Assembly: GCA_037951165.1 (NCBI GenBank)
Contig: JBBDHG010000116.1
Span: 6,647,001 to 6,711,000, forward strand
Reading direction: 5' to 3'
DNA from: Lophius americanus
Taxonomy: Eukaryota > Chordata > Actinopteri > Lophiiformes > Lophiidae
Length of the DNA: 64,000 nt
Under the pieces are notes generated by a model. It made no database searches and was not told the origin of the DNA. It saw only the letters and a list, made by a program, of their open reading frames with translations. The position numbers and the translations under genes are program-made. Positions 46,116 through 57,985 of this stretch are shown in pieces (the first letter of the stretch is position 1; every line of letters starts with the position of its first letter).

Positions 46116-47572
46116 TATTAAATTCAGATAAAACGGAAGTTATTGTGTTTGAACCCAAACACCTTAGAAACAATTTATCTAACGATATATCTACTCTGGA
46201 TGGTATGACCTTGGCCTCCAGCACCACTGTGAGGAACCTGGGAGTTATCTTTGATCAGGATATGACCTTTGATTCCCACATAAAACAATTTCTAGGACTT
46301 CCTTTTTTCATTTGCGTAATATTTCTAAAATACGACACATTCTGTCACAAAAAGATGCAGAAAAGTTACTTCATGCATTTGTTACTTCCAGGCTGGATTA
46401 CTGTAATGTCCTACTAGCAGGTAGTCCCAATAAGTCTCTGAAGCCCCTCCAGCTGATCCAGAATGCTGCTGCACGTGTGCTGACCAGAACCAGAACCAGG
46501 TTAAGAGAACATATCTCTCCTGTATTAGCTTCCCTTCTTTGGCTCCCAGTAAAATCCAGAATCAAATTAAAAATCCTTCTGCTCACGTACAAAACCCTTA
46601 ACGGTCAGAACCAACGTATCTGAAGCAGCTCATAGTTCCATATTGTCCAATCAGAACTCTGCGCTCCCAGCATGCAGGGTTACTGGTAGTCCAAGAGTCT
46701 CCAGAAGTAGAATGGAGCCAGAACCTTCAGCTATCAGGCTCCTCTCCTGTGGAACCATCTTCCAATCTGGGTTCGGGGGGCCGAGACCCTCTCTACATTT
46801 AAAAGTAGGCTTAAAACTTTTCTTTATGATAAAGTTTATAATTAAGGCTGGCATAAGCTAGCTGTTAGCTATGCTGCTATAGGTTTAGACTGCTAGGGGA
46901 TCTCCCATGATGCACTGAGCTTTTCTCTCTTCCTCTCTCAATGTCCCTCTTTATACATCCCACTAACTTCAATGCATGTTAAGTGGATTAATTCATGTTA
47001 AAAGGATTAATGCATGTTACTAACTTCTTCCCTGGAGTCTTTGTGTTTTCTCGTACTGTAAGGTCACATGGTTGGTGATGGTTCTGCTGCTGTGGACCGG
47101 CTGGATGTCCAATGATCACAAGATGCTCATGATGATGATTATTGTTTTTATTATTATTATTGTATAGTATTTACCCATAACCTATCACTATATGTTGCAT
47201 TAATATTAATGTTATTATCGACCATGGAGATGTTGGAGAAAGTGGATTATAGCTGATATCTTTGCTGCTTTCCCCCCGTCTGTATCTCTCCTCACCTGTG
47301 TCTCTCTCTTTCTCGCTCTCACTCTCTTTTTTTTCATACCCGACCGGTCATGGCAGTAGGCCGTCCCCCCTGAGTCTTGGATCTGCTCGAGGTTTCTGCC
47401 CGTTAAAGGGCAGTTTTCTCTCGCCATTGACGCCAAGTGCTGCTCAAGGAGGAATTTGTTGGGTCCTGTAGATAATTATATAAAGAGTTTGTTCTAGGCC
47501 TGCTCTTTCTGGAAAACACCTTCAGACAACTGTTGTTGTGAATTGGTGCTGTATAAATAAAGATTGATTGAT
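46111..47572 (+). mobile_element. L2-type LINE with long 3'UTR, 5'-truncated, in a TA-rich array, copy 2
   Basis: It starts inside the reverse transcriptase (LNSDKTEVIVFEPKHLRNN, LASSTTVRNLGVIFDQDM), shifts frame at about 46290, then reads NISKIRHILSQKDAEKLLHA, FVTSRLDYCNVLLAGSPNKS, REHISPVLASLLWLPVKSRI and TLSTFKSRLKTFLYDKVYN-like 3' words. A 700-nt 3'UTR follows, ending TGTATAAATAAAGATTGATT. TA-rich sequence resumes right after it (47573-47612), so the element lies within the array at 45838-46110. Dead: truncated and shifted. Confidence 0.85.
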
Positions 47573-47612
47573 ATATACATACATATTTATATATATTTAT
47601 TTATTTATATAT
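47573..47612. repeat. (TA)-rich array, right side
   Basis: TACATACATATTTATATATA-type sequence, the presumed continuation of the array left of the L2-type LINE. Confidence 0.85.
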
Positions 47613-47831
47613 ATATTCCTCACTGCCATTTGTTCATTTGCTAAAATCATCGACATGCACCTTACAGACTTTCTCTGCAAACAGCACATTTTCACTCTTT
47701 TGATATCTATATATTTGTTTTTATATTCATATGTACAACCCACTGCATTACTGTGTCACCACAACCTCTAACTGAAGTAAACACATTTAGAGAACACTAC
47801 ATTCTTAACACATGACAAATATTTAGCTTTA

Positions 47832-48585
47832 AAACCTGTGTGCCACAATTATTGGGATCCTACATCTAATAGTTGTAAGACAACTTTAACAAAGTCTTTG
47901 AGGTTTTCAACCAATATCTGCCGGTATCTGATGGAGTCCACAGAACCATGCCTTTTAATGACAGGTCCATTGCCTTTGGGTGGGTGTGAGTGGTTTTAAT
48001 CAATGACTTTCCTTTTTGTTACACAAAACCCATCGTAGACGTTTGTTGCCAAAAGCTGTACTTTGTTCTCATATGACCGATGACCTTGTTCCTTTGAAAG
48101 TCCCCTTCATCTTTGACAAGCGGTGGTTGCTTTTAGCTTGTGATTAAATGACTGAACAGGTTTTTTTTGTCTTGTTGCCATCCCAAACAGCTTGCGTTGG
48201 TTTGGGTTCGGGGGACATTCTGACCCGAGGATTCAACTGACCTGTGCAACTCTCTAGCTGTAATCCTTGGAGAGTCTTTTTCCTGTCGAACCATCCTCCT
48301 CACAGTGCCTGGGGTCAGTTTGCAGACACCTCATCTTCCAGAAATGTTCTTGTGTTGAATCTCTTGAGAGATGTTCTTGTATCCATTGCAAAAATGTGTG
48401 CCGTTCTACAACTCGTCTTCACACATGATCGCTGTGGTGCCTCAGAATGTCAGGAGGAATGAGGCCCATGTCGCCTCAAAACTCCTACTCAAACATTGAA
48501 CCTAAAAACATAAAATAGGACAGGAAATGCACTTCCTTTAATCCCAGGAGTTTCTTGGGGTTGCAAAAATCGTGGCACACGTTTT
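47832..48585 (-). mobile_element. Tc1/mariner-like remnant
   Basis: The ends are inverted copies: AAAACCTGTGTGCCACAATT at the left, and the complement of AATCGTGGCACACGTTTT at the right. The inside (about 700 nt) has runs typical of an antisense transposase gene (CTGTACTTTGTTCTCATATG, GACCGATGACCTTG) but no open frame longer than about 70 codons. TIR layout and size suit a decayed Tc1/mariner element. Transposase identity was not confirmed. Confidence 0.6.
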
Positions 48586-48764
48586 GGAGAAACTTCTACT
48601 AGAAAAATCTTCATATAGCAGTAAGGAAGGGTACTGCCCCACATTTATTGGTACTAATCAGGAGTAGAGAGAATGATAATCACTGTTAAAGAATGACATT
48701 GAGCTGTTAGCAGTTGACACGGGGCCTTTTTACCTGCCGCAGGACTTCTTGTATTCTATGGCTG

Positions 48765-50118
48765 TAGCGGAGTAGATTCCCTCCTCGTCCTTATGCTGAC
48801 GCAGCCTATGATGTCCTCCACTCTGTCACAGGCAGGCTACTGCCTGTGACAGTGACTGTCTCTCTATGTCCCAGTCTGCCGACCTCAAACCAATAAATCA
48901 CATGCTGCACCAGAAACAATAAAACCCTTGATTTATTTAATGCCAACACAAGGGATTCATACACCTCCTCGCCCCTACCTCCCCTGGGGAGATCTGACCA
49001 CAACCTGCTTCATCTCCTGCCTTCACAAATCTCTCGCACACAGGCAACCAGCTGTGTACGAGACTGTTTTGATGAAGGTGTGTGGCAGGAGTATCGGAAC
49101 TTCGTGATCCTCAGGAGGACATCGATAGTCTGACTGACTGCATCACTGGTCACATTCACTTTTGTGGGGAAAACACCGTACCCACCAGCACTGGCTGAAA
49201 TCTGTACAAAAGGAGCTGAGGAGTGAGATAAAGGAGGGGAAGAACAACTACAGGAAGAAGATGGAGGATCAACTGCATCAGCAGGGTCTGGAGAAGCCTG
49301 AAAACCTGCTCCGGCCACAAAGAACCATCTCCAAGACTGTGTGGGACCAACGGTGGGTAAATTATCTGAATGTATTCTTCAATAGATTTGATCAGTCATC
49401 TGCCCCTCCCCCAGCCCTGTCAGCACTGCTGCAACCCCCCAGATCTGCACCCCCAGTGAACTGCCCCTCCCCTCCCCTCCCCTCCCCCACCTCCCATCCT
49501 AATACACTCAGCACACAGCCACCCCCAACTGCTCGCCTCATCAGCCCAACCCCCATAGGAGATCATCTCCAGGCTACTGAAGTCCAGCACAGCCCACTTA
49601 TGTAGGACAGTTCAACATGAGCCTGAAGCTGGGGAGGGTGCCTCAGCTGGGGTAAACCTCCTGTGCGGTACATGTCCCAAAGAATAAACAGCCCAAGGAC
49701 CTCAGCAGCTAGAGGCCACTGGCACTGACATCCCAACAGATGAAGACCCTGCAGCAGCTGCTCCGTGTTCACCTGCGCCTCCTGGTGAGCACAGAAGAGG
49801 TCCCACTTCAGTTATCCTACCAACATGGCGTCAGGGTGGATGGCGCCGTCGTCTTCCTCCAACACAGAGCCCTGTCTCACCTGGAGAAGTCTGGGTGCAC
49901 TGTTAGAATAGAAACACTTTTGTACCTCCTCTTGTCTTTAGCGTCCGTATTTATATTTTTGCCTGTTTTTTATGCTCCCCCTGATTTAAATTTTCTTCAT
50001 ATTTATTGCTTTTGTTTCTCACTATTGTTTCTGCTGACTCTCCTTTCCTACTGTAACGCTGGAAATGTCCCCATTGTGGGATAAATAAGATATATCTTAT
50101 CTTATCTTGTCTCATCTT
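48765..50118 (+). mobile_element. Rex1 LINE, internally deleted
   Basis: Endonuclease-linker words are readable from about 48775 (LMLTQPMMSSTLS, HTPPRPYLPWGDLTTT), then VQKELRSEIKEGKNNYRKKM and VWDQRWVNYLNVFFNRF (49162-49400). A (CCCCT)n tract at 49463-49487 lies in the linker. Then KTLQQLLRVHLRLLVSTEEV, YQHGVRVDGAVVFLQHRALS, HLEKSGCTVRI precede a jump to the 3'UTR, ending in CCCCATTGTGGGATAAATAA and (ATCTT)n at 50083-50118. The catalytic core is missing. Confidence 0.8.
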
Positions 50119-51335
50119 AATGATATACAAACATATTAATAGCATCATTTCAATCCACTTTTCTATGATTATTACTGCTACAGAATCATTTTCAGAAACT
50201 GCATTTATTTCATATGTAGGGGAATTATCTTTACCTTGTCACATATTTGAAGTGATCGCTCACATTGTCCCGATTTCATTTGAAATGAAGATGTAAGGGT
50301 AGGTTGTTTTATTCCAGAGAGCATCCCAAATGCAGGATTTGCACATACATTGTCAAATCAAGTAAGATAAGAATTTTCAGAATCAGAATTCGGAATCCTT
50401 AAATATTTCTATGTGGCCCAGATCTCTTCAAATCATGAATAAAATGAAGAATTAGATGGCATGTCTTCCCCACGTACAGTGTATTACTGTATTTTACTGC
50501 ACAATTACATTAAGATCATGGCTAAAGATCCATCTAACTACCTAAGCCCAACCACCCCCACTTTTTTGAACTCCATAAAAAAGAGCTATTACCCAATCAA
50601 GGACCACTCTGAGTAGATTTCCACACTATAAGAAGCTTGGTTTTGAAAATGCAGGTTCTTGTCATGAGGAGCACCCTCACCTTCCTACCAGCAAGTACCC
50701 AGTCAACCGCTAATTCATTTTAGTAAACCCATTTGGAGATGAAAGCTACATTAGTATTAAATACTATTGCGGTTTGTCTGTGAGCTTATCAATTCTTCCG
50801 TAATGCTGAGTCAGCCATTCGGCCGCCGACCTTCTCTGGCAGAAAGCAGCACGCTTGAATTACAAGCTCTTTTTTACATGATGTCAGTGCCATGATATTC
50901 CTCCTCTATGCCACGTTTGTTTGTTTGGAATGAACAACAAAAGTGTTCTTTTCAACCAACCAGCAGTAGCAAAGCTTCTGCACCACCCCAGTGTGTCATT
51001 TGAAGAACAGAATTTACAAAAGTAAAAAATACCTCAGGAAAGACGTCAAGCTGCTCTTTCTAATCAATTAAATAGCAACACAGCAACAATCATTTCTTTT
51101 TCTTGTTAAATAGAGGCTGTGCTGTGTTCATGAAACGCTGGAATTTAGGTAAATCTGGCTTAGACAAAATGATTGGAATGCATGTTCAGATTGGATTTAC
51201 TGCTTGATATTGAGTGGCCCAATTTAACCAACTTAACATCATAACATCATAATCTTTACATCCTCTCTTGTGACTGGTGACAGTATTTTTACAAAGAATA
51301 TTCATTCTAATGAATTTTAGTCACTCAGATGTCAC
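50119..51335. other. No gene recognised
   Basis: Unique-looking A+T-rich sequence without motif or repeat end I can name. Confidence 0.5.
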
Positions 51336-51339
51336 AAGA

Positions 51340-51705
51340 CAGTGTATTCTAGTGCAGGTCCCAAACCCAGGGATAAATGGGGAGGGTTGTGTCATGAGGG
51401 CATTCAACCAGAAACCTGGGCCAAATCAATATACAGAACATGATATTGATATCCAAACTGGAACGGTCTGGGCACGGGTTGCAAACGAAACGCCAGTGGC
51501 ATTGTTAAGCAGCGGGATGCTTATGGAAGCTTTGCTACTGTTGGTTGAAAAGGAGAAGATTAAGGAGACACAGGAGACAGCGAGAAACAAGGAAAGGCAA
51601 AAATGTGGGGGTGATAGTCGGAGCTTTAAATGTTGGCACGGTGACGGATTAGGTTAGAGAGCTAGCAGATCCACTAAGAGAGACGCTGTAGCTCCTATAG
51701 GGCCT
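51340..51705 (+). mobile_element. RTE-type LINE, 5' end fragment
   Basis: CCCAGGGATAAATGGGGAGG, GGTTGTGTCATGAGGGCATT and AACCTGGGCCAAATCAATAT match the 5' region of a common fish RTE-type LINE. At 51605-51665 the endonuclease start is readable as VIVGALNVGTVTD*VRELAD. The element is cut off within the endonuclease. Confidence 0.65.
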
Positions 51706-51850
51706 CATTCACCAATATCTGCCAAGTATTGGTGAATTTCGTTATTAAGACGACTCCTGAGAGAAAACCTACGTCAGATTCACAAAGACTTCTTAAACCG
51801 CCTCCTGCGTTCTTAACTTCAATCTAATTCTGCACTTAAGATGGAACCTT
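51706..51850. repeat. Possible DNA-transposon end
   Basis: GGGCCTCATTCACCAATATC and TTCTTAACTTCAATCTAATT resemble the terminal region of a fish DNA transposon with CTTAAG-rich ends; a short inverted copy CCAATA..TATTGG is visible at 51712-51734. Low certainty. Confidence 0.3.
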
Positions 51851-52200
51851 AAGATAAGATAAGTTACTTTTTTTCATCCCACATGGGGAAATGTTAGAGC
51901 AAGAACAAATGACATGAGATAAAAACCAAACACAGGTAATAATGAGACACAAGAAAATGTACATGAAAGTGTAAAACCAGTCTCATCTTAAACTGCCAGT
52001 GTAAGCTCAATTATACAATGAGTGTATATTAACACACTGTGCTTTAGTGTTAGTGTATTAGTACAGGTGACATGTTCGGTTGAGGGAATGATCTGGTGGT
52101 GGGGGTGGGGGACCTGGACCTGACTGTGACATGTTGTAGAGTTTGATGGCAGTGGGTGAAAAAAAGAATGATAGGCTTGTGCCTGTGATCCTAGTTATCT
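51851..52200 (-). mobile_element. Rex1 LINE 3' end
   Basis: On the minus strand it ends CCCCATGTGGGATG, then A/T and CTTATCTTATCTTA, as does the Rex1 at 50118 (CCCCATTGTGGGATAAATAA). At about 52140-52165 the minus strand reads HSFFTHCHQTLQHVTV, the Rex1 C-terminal pattern NSFFPxAIxLYN in decayed form. Confidence 0.7.
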
Positions 52201-53515
52201 TAGGTAAACACCCAGCTAATACCCGCCTGTGTGCAAAGACAGCTACAGAAAATACTTACAATAATATAATACTAATACTAATAATATACTAATAATTACA
52301 AACAATTCATTATTCGCCGTCGAATTTGAACAGCAAGTCCGTCGTATATTGTTTATTTATTTAGAAATATCATTATGATTTGTAATAAAATAAAAATGAT
52401 TAGTCTTGTGAATTATACTAAATGGAAAAAATATTATTGTACTTTAATCAGGAAGCGCAGGATACGACGTTGTATTATAAACTACTCAATAATTCAACGG
52501 AATATTGCAGGTTTTTATTTTCCACGTTTGTCAAACTGAACTTGTTAGCCCATGTTGTTTGGCTTACGTTAGCTGAGCAGCTGTCAGCCCAGCGCTAACA
52601 GTAACTAACGTCAGCAGTCTACCTGCGACACCACCAGCGGGTCGCATTGCGTTGATTCTCTCCTGACGTCACATCCCGTTTATATCGTATAATGTGTCAT
52701 GGACAGCTCAGCTTATTAAATACTTGTTCTCTTTTTTGTTGTTTATAGATGTCGTCCGCCATGATGAAGAGATAAAGCTACCTCTGGACTAACGTGAAGG
52801 GGAGCTCAACCATCTTAATCTTCATCACAGGAACTAGACGAGGTCCGATGAAGTCTTTTAAAAGCAGTAATTTGGTCTGCTCCGATAAATATCATATCAT
52901 ATATGTGATATAAAATAATAGAATAATAATAGAATAACTAGATAGACATAGAATAGCGTTAGACTGTATAGTATCGTATTGTATGAGTACTGTTTATAGT
53001 GTGTTATAAGTGTTACAGTGTGGATTATGGGATATAATAAGAGTATTGAATGAATTGTGGTGATACCACAAAACCACTTTTAAGTACTGTAATGAAAAAA
53101 TGACTACAACTGCCTTACGATTGCTTCATGCTGTCCTCATGCTGTCCTCATTCTGACCTCGCTGCCCTGCATGTCCGCAAGAACCAAGTCATGATATAAT
53201 CTTATCCAACAGTTGTCGTTCTTCTCAACGCACAGTTGTCAGGGACGCACAGTTGGCAGAGTTCTGATCACAAGAACTGGTCTTGCCTGGTCTGAGCCAG
53301 AGCCACCCCCTATAGATATCTAGATAGAGAAGATTATAACACCTGCACTATCTGCATATAAAAAAATCAACCCTCTGTTCATTCTGAAGGTCTAGTTCTT
53401 CAGACTCTGTATGATCACTTACTTCTTTTGCAAAGAATAAAACCCAAGAAAGCATTCCGCTGAGTCAGACGTGCATTATTTTTAAGTCTTATTTCCAATT
53501 CTTCTGCACAGGAGA
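52201..53515. other. No gene recognised; GTTAGC-rich CpG patch
   Basis: A CpG-richer patch at 52555-52690 holds TTACGTTAGCTGAGC, GCGCTAACAG and TAACTAACGTCAGC. Right after it, TTTTTTGTTGTTTATAG at about 52749 looks like a splice acceptor followed by a short frame (MSSAMMKR*). Not enough for a gene call. A 14-bp direct repeat ATGCTGTCCTCATG lies at about 53128-53153. Confidence 0.35.
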
Positions 53516-53520
53516 ACGGT

Positions 53521-53850
53521 AAATGGACTGCACTTATATAACGCCTTTCTGGTCTGCTCGTCCACTCAAAGCGCTTTACAACAGGAGCCAGCCTTCACCC
53601 ATTCACACGAACATTCATGCAGTGATGGCAGACGCTGCCATGCAAGGGTGGCGCCCATCAGGAGCAGCAACCACCGACGCCATCATTCATACACCAATTG
53701 AAATGCCATTGGGAGCAACTTGGGGTTCAGTATCTTGCTCAGGGACACTTTGACATGTGGACCGCAGTTGCCGGTCATCGAACCACCGACCTTCAGATAA
53801 GTGGACAACCGCTCTACCAACTGAGCCAAAGAGAACCAAAGAGAGATTCT
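53521..53850 (-). mobile_element. tRNA-derived SINE, near full length
   Basis: On the minus strand it begins with tRNA-like sequence: A box TGGCTCAGTTGGTAGAGCGG and B box GGTGGTTCGATGACCGG, about 40 nt apart. The body then reads GTCCCTGAGCAAGATACTGA, and the 3' part AAAGCGCTTTGAGTGGACGA, GACCAGAAAGGCGTTATATA, GTGCAGTCCATTT. The short flanking word GAGAAC at 53513 and 53831 could be a target duplication, but is too short to trust. Frames at 53523-53883 are readings of it. Confidence 0.85.
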
Positions 53851-54195
53851 TGCAACGCAGTTAGGTGTCAGGATTTTTATTAAAAAAACTTAGTTGAACA
53901 CATTTACACATTATTGCCTACTTGTATATTATTGTGACCTTTGTAGTTCTTCTATGATACTGTATAGAATTTGTTTTTTAAATAAACAATAATTGGGATG
54001 AAATTCAGCAACAATGTGCTTACTTTATAGAAACCTAATATAGTATTTACAGTATAGATGTTTTGGAGTACCGAAATAGAAAAGGTTGTATCAAAGCACA
54101 TGTACCGGTACTGCAAAACAATTCACTCCCTCGTTTGAAGTACACCATCAATAATCCCTCAGCATCTGTTCGAGTTTACCTTTTACGATGGTTAT
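53851..54195. other. No feature recognised
   Basis: A+T-rich spacer followed by the (CAA)n array at 54196-54224. Confidence 0.5.
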
Positions 54196-54224
54196 AACAA
54201 CAACAACAACAACAACAATAATAA
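54196..54224. repeat. (CAA)n microsatellite
   Basis: Eight CAA/TAA units; the leucine run of the minus-strand frame is a reading of it. Confidence 0.9.
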
Positions 54225-54602
54225 AAAGCTAGGTTTACAGTAGAGCATTAATAAAGCTTGAATGTCATAATGGCCAAACAGAAGAGTTAATGTTTCCGTG
54301 ACCGCCTGGAGGTTCATCAGTGAAATTATCTCCATGTTCCTCAGAGATGTTCTGGAGACAGAGCAGGTGAGCTTCAGGCCATCAGCTGTCAGGCTACCTG
54401 TTAAGATAAACATTGGTATATCATTAATTCATTTTATACGTTAAAACTTGATCGGCTGCAATGCTAGTAGATGCTAGTTGTTGGGCTGAAGCTAACAAGC
54501 TAGAAGCTAACAGGCCAGCAAAAGCACCTTACGTTGGGCGTTAATTAAGAGTCTGGACGTGGTCGGTACTTACCTTTCTTCTCCCACATAATTGCTGTCC
54601 AT
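54225..54602 (-). other. Candidate two-exon minus-strand transcript, unrecognised
   Basis: A minus-strand ATG at 54602 (MDSNYVGEE) is followed by a consensus donor AG|GTAAGT at 54573. Leftwards, TTTATCTTAACAGGTAG at about 54400 gives two possible acceptors. Using the second (after GGTAG) keeps the frame: SLTADGLKLTCSVSRTSLRN then MEIISLMNLQAVTETLTLLF. No family is recognised, no clear polyadenylation signal, and the first acceptor would give an immediate stop. It may be a non-coding RNA or chance. Confidence 0.2.
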
Positions 54603-57010
54603 GGTTGTGAAGATGAGCGGATGAATAAGCTAAAGCAGTCGTGTTTGGATGCCATCGTAGTCACGTAAGTCCCGCAGCAGCACCTGTAAGGAGAAGCTGG
54701 GCGCCATTGTTGTTATGGTTGAGGCGCTAGGGTTGCTGGGAAAGGAGAGACTTATCCAGGATGCAAGTAATGACACAATGAACCAGTGAGAACGCGAGGC
54801 GTTTGTCATTTGGTCAAACTGAGAACTGGCTCTATGACCAGACCGGCTGCAGCACAGGTTCTATATCGGTAGGATGTACTGAATTATAAAAGTAAGAATA
54901 ATGAGCAAACATTACTAGTATTATTTTTATTGTATTGTTAGCCTGTTGAGATGTTCATAAGTTGTAATGTATAGAATCATTGAATTGGATATTCAGCTAA
55001 TTTGACAATGTTGAGTTTTTATACTTCATTCTGGCTTATTATGATATACTATGGTAATGTTAATATCCAATGTATTATGCTAGTATGCTAGGCTGGCATG
55101 GTATTCTAATGTGCTAAGCTAAAGGGCTTATAGACTGCCAGACAGTATATTTCTGTAATTCCTATTTCTATATTTTTGATTTACTGTTTTACTGAATGTA
55201 TCAAAGGAACTGGCACAGTTTAACTCATTCAGAACCTCTGCAACACAACTGTACCCTCTTACACTACAGTAGCTTAAGTAAAAATCCATTCAGGTTTCTT
55301 CATTATTGTCTGAGTTATTGCCCGCCTCTAAATCTACCAACAACTCCAACAAACTCTCTCAGTATCTCTCAAACACTTGACTGTAGCCAGTCTAATCCTT
55401 CCACTTCAGCGTCTCTGTTCAGCGTACTGAGCCCTCAGCTCAAACCCAAATGAACATCAAGGAAATCAAAATAACAAAAGCAACAATAGCCTCTTTGTGA
55501 TGTCACTTCTGAAAAGGGAACCACATTGCTGAACAACACTCATGTTTAATCTGAGGTATTATGACAACTTGTTCTTATTTTATTTACTGTGGTGCTGTGA
55601 GCGCATGTCCGGCAGAAAAACTGACGTGTACAATGCCGGCATTTAATGATCAATAACACAGGCAGACAAAAGCACAGGAACAATTTGAAGACGCCAATGA
55701 TAAGCATAAATCCCACAACGACCCACCAACTTCACATCATAGTAGTAAGACTATCTATGTCTATGAGAGTCTCTGACGAGGGTTTTCAGAATAACAGCGA
55801 GCTGAGGATAATTCGGCTTTCAACGTTGTGAAGGATGATGTTGATGTTCAACGTAACATTTCCGGGGAGTTTACCATATACTGACTTATTGTTTGCAAAC
55901 GTCGTAATGATGTAACGTTAGTCAGAGCAAAACCACTCTGAGGTTCCAACAACGCCTTTCCCTCTCTCCCTCCTTCATGTCTCCTGTATAGGATTAAACA
56001 CGAGGTATTTTCAAGCTCTTTCTTCATTACAACCATCTTCATCTGTTGGCTGCTTTTGCGCTCGTCACACAGCCGTTGACAGCTCTTCCGATCGAAGTGT
56101 GAATGCATGTAAAGACAATTTCCAACTGGATCAGATCTCACGTAAACAATCAAACAGGAATATTCTCTAGGAATGATTTCAATCTGAAAGAAGGAAAAGT
56201 GTTTATGTAAACCCATCAATTATCTCTTCAAGATATTTCCCCTCTCAGAGTCAAAGTAGGAGTTTAGAGTAGAGAATAAAACAACATGCTGAATACACGA
56301 GGAGAAGAAACAAATTAGGTTCAAAGAAGGTAGGTTTTTGGCTTTTGATGGAGGTTTGCGCTCTCTGAGTTCTTTTTTTTAGTTTTTATTATTTTCACGA
56401 TTGCGGTGTGTAGGTTCACACCTACACAATTGAACCAAACCATTCCGTTTTAAAGGACTATACTAGGAGTAGGCTTTCTCTCATTTTACAAGAACACAGA
56501 GGAAGCCATTAAGTCCGCCATTATATTCCACATGTAGCCTCTGCTCTTCACATGTGCTCAGGTGCAAAAGAGGCCTTGTCCAAAGTGTATAGTCTGAAAC
56601 TGAATTGCTGGCCTTCACATGGTGACCACCCCCTCATTACTTGACAACTGCTGTGTGAACACGAGAACCTAGCATGTTTCAGAATGAATAGCAAGACAGA
56701 CCATGTCCATGTGTGGATGTATTCATTATTGACATCATCAGACCAGGCACTTCCTGCAAAGCTGCATTCATAATCATTCAACCTACTTTTCGTCAGATAA
56801 TGATCCGATGAATCTGATGTGTTGTAAAAAAGAGTGAAATCAACAAAAATACTGATTTGTGTCGTCTCTGTGTGGTTTTTCTTTTTTCGACTGTTCACTT
56901 TAGGGGTTGCCACATCAGATCAGAAGTTTCTATCTTCCTCTGTTACACTAACCAACTGCATGTCCTTTTTTACTACATCCAGAAACATCCACAATCCTCT
57001 ACAATCTTCT
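54603..57010. other. No gene recognised
   Basis: CpG-richer at 54620-54760, otherwise A+T-rich. Minus-strand frames at 55848-56219 and 56548-56913 (over 120 codons each) show no domain, signal or family resemblance I recognise, and plus-strand frames likewise. Confidence 0.4.
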
Positions 57011-57014
57011 CAAC

Positions 57015-57130
57015 TTGGTCAGCACACTGACCAAGTTGGCAGTTCATCACAGGGCTGACAAACAAAGAAACAGAACCATCCACACATAAATCCACTCCGA
57101 TGGGCAATTTACGGTCGCCGATTCAGAACT
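57015..57130 (-). mobile_element. AATGA-tailed teleost retroposon family, fragment
   Basis: CCAAGTTGGCAGTTCATCAC, AGGGCTGACAAACAAAGAAA and GGGCAATTTACGGTCGCCGA match the inner part of the family as at 33170-33270. Confidence 0.6.
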
Positions 57131-57429
57131 ATCATGAATTTTTCTTCGAGCACAAATAGTTTTTTTACTGGTGGCGCAGCAGTGTCTTCTTATGCCTCAG
57201 ACTGGAATCCGGTTTGAGGTTCAATGCTTACAGGATGTTTTTGGTATCACAGGTAAAAGGCATCAAAGCCCAGCCAGAGTCATAAAGTCTCAGGTGAGTA
57301 TGTGAGCACATGCTTTGTCACTCGACTCTTCAGACCCTTTTATTCATTTCTAAAAGGCGACTAGCGACTATGACAGTCCTTAAGTGTGAACAACAGATCA
57401 AATCAAACAAATGTTTACTGTCAGTTTAA

Positions 57430-57915
57430 TACAGTATAAAGTATCCGTCCCTCCAGACTTCAGTCGTCACAACAATTCCTCCCACAGCAGTCTGTCCTAA
57501 GCTGTCACTAAATCTACAAAGACACGATGCAACTCCCTCTTGCCTCCTCTATGCTTCTCCTTCTGCATTTCTACAGCAAACATTGCATCTGTTGTGATCT
57601 TTCTTGCACGAAAACATACAGCTATTCACAAATTGTCACTTACTTTCTTAACCTAGCATCCACTACACTGCCTTCATTGTGTGGCTCATCAGCTTTTTAT
57701 CTCTGTAGTTGCTAAAGCTCTACACATCACCCTTGTTCTTGAAAATTGGCACCAGTTCACTGTTCCTCCATTCCCGATCTTGTTGAATTCTTCACTGCCC
57801 TGTTTCCCAGACATCTCCATATCGCCATTGTTATGTCGTCAGGAACAACCGCCTTTCCATTCTTTATGCTCTTTAGAGCTTCTTTTACTTTCCTTACGAA
57901 TCCTGCTTTTAACTT
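57430..57915 (-). mobile_element. RTE-type LINE, reverse transcriptase fragment
   Basis: On the minus strand the conserved words are in order: VRKVKEALKSIKNGKAVVPD, then DITMAIWRCLGN (family KNGKAVGPDDIPVEVWKCLG), then VVDARLRK and VTICE (family VVEARLRKVVTICEQQYGF), then SCIVSVDLVTA and DRLLWEELL (family CVFVDLEKAYDRVPREELW). Several stops. Same LINE type as the 5' end at 51340-51705 but a different copy. Confidence 0.75.
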
Positions 57916-57941
57916 ACTGATTTACAATTCTCACATTCTCC

Positions 57942-57943
<2 letters not shown>

Positions 57944-57982
<39 letters not shown>
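57944..57982. repeat. (TC)n microsatellite
   Basis: Pure TC dinucleotides. Confidence 0.96.

Positions 57983-57985
<3 letters not shown>

Noticed and set aside
45860..46227. Tyrosine/isoleucine-rich and YIYIYI proteins
   Set aside because: Readings of the (TA)n and (TACA)n array.
53760..53850. A functional tRNA gene on the minus strand
   Set aside because: A and B boxes are present but the stem pairing is lost and it runs into a SINE body, so it is the head of a SINE.
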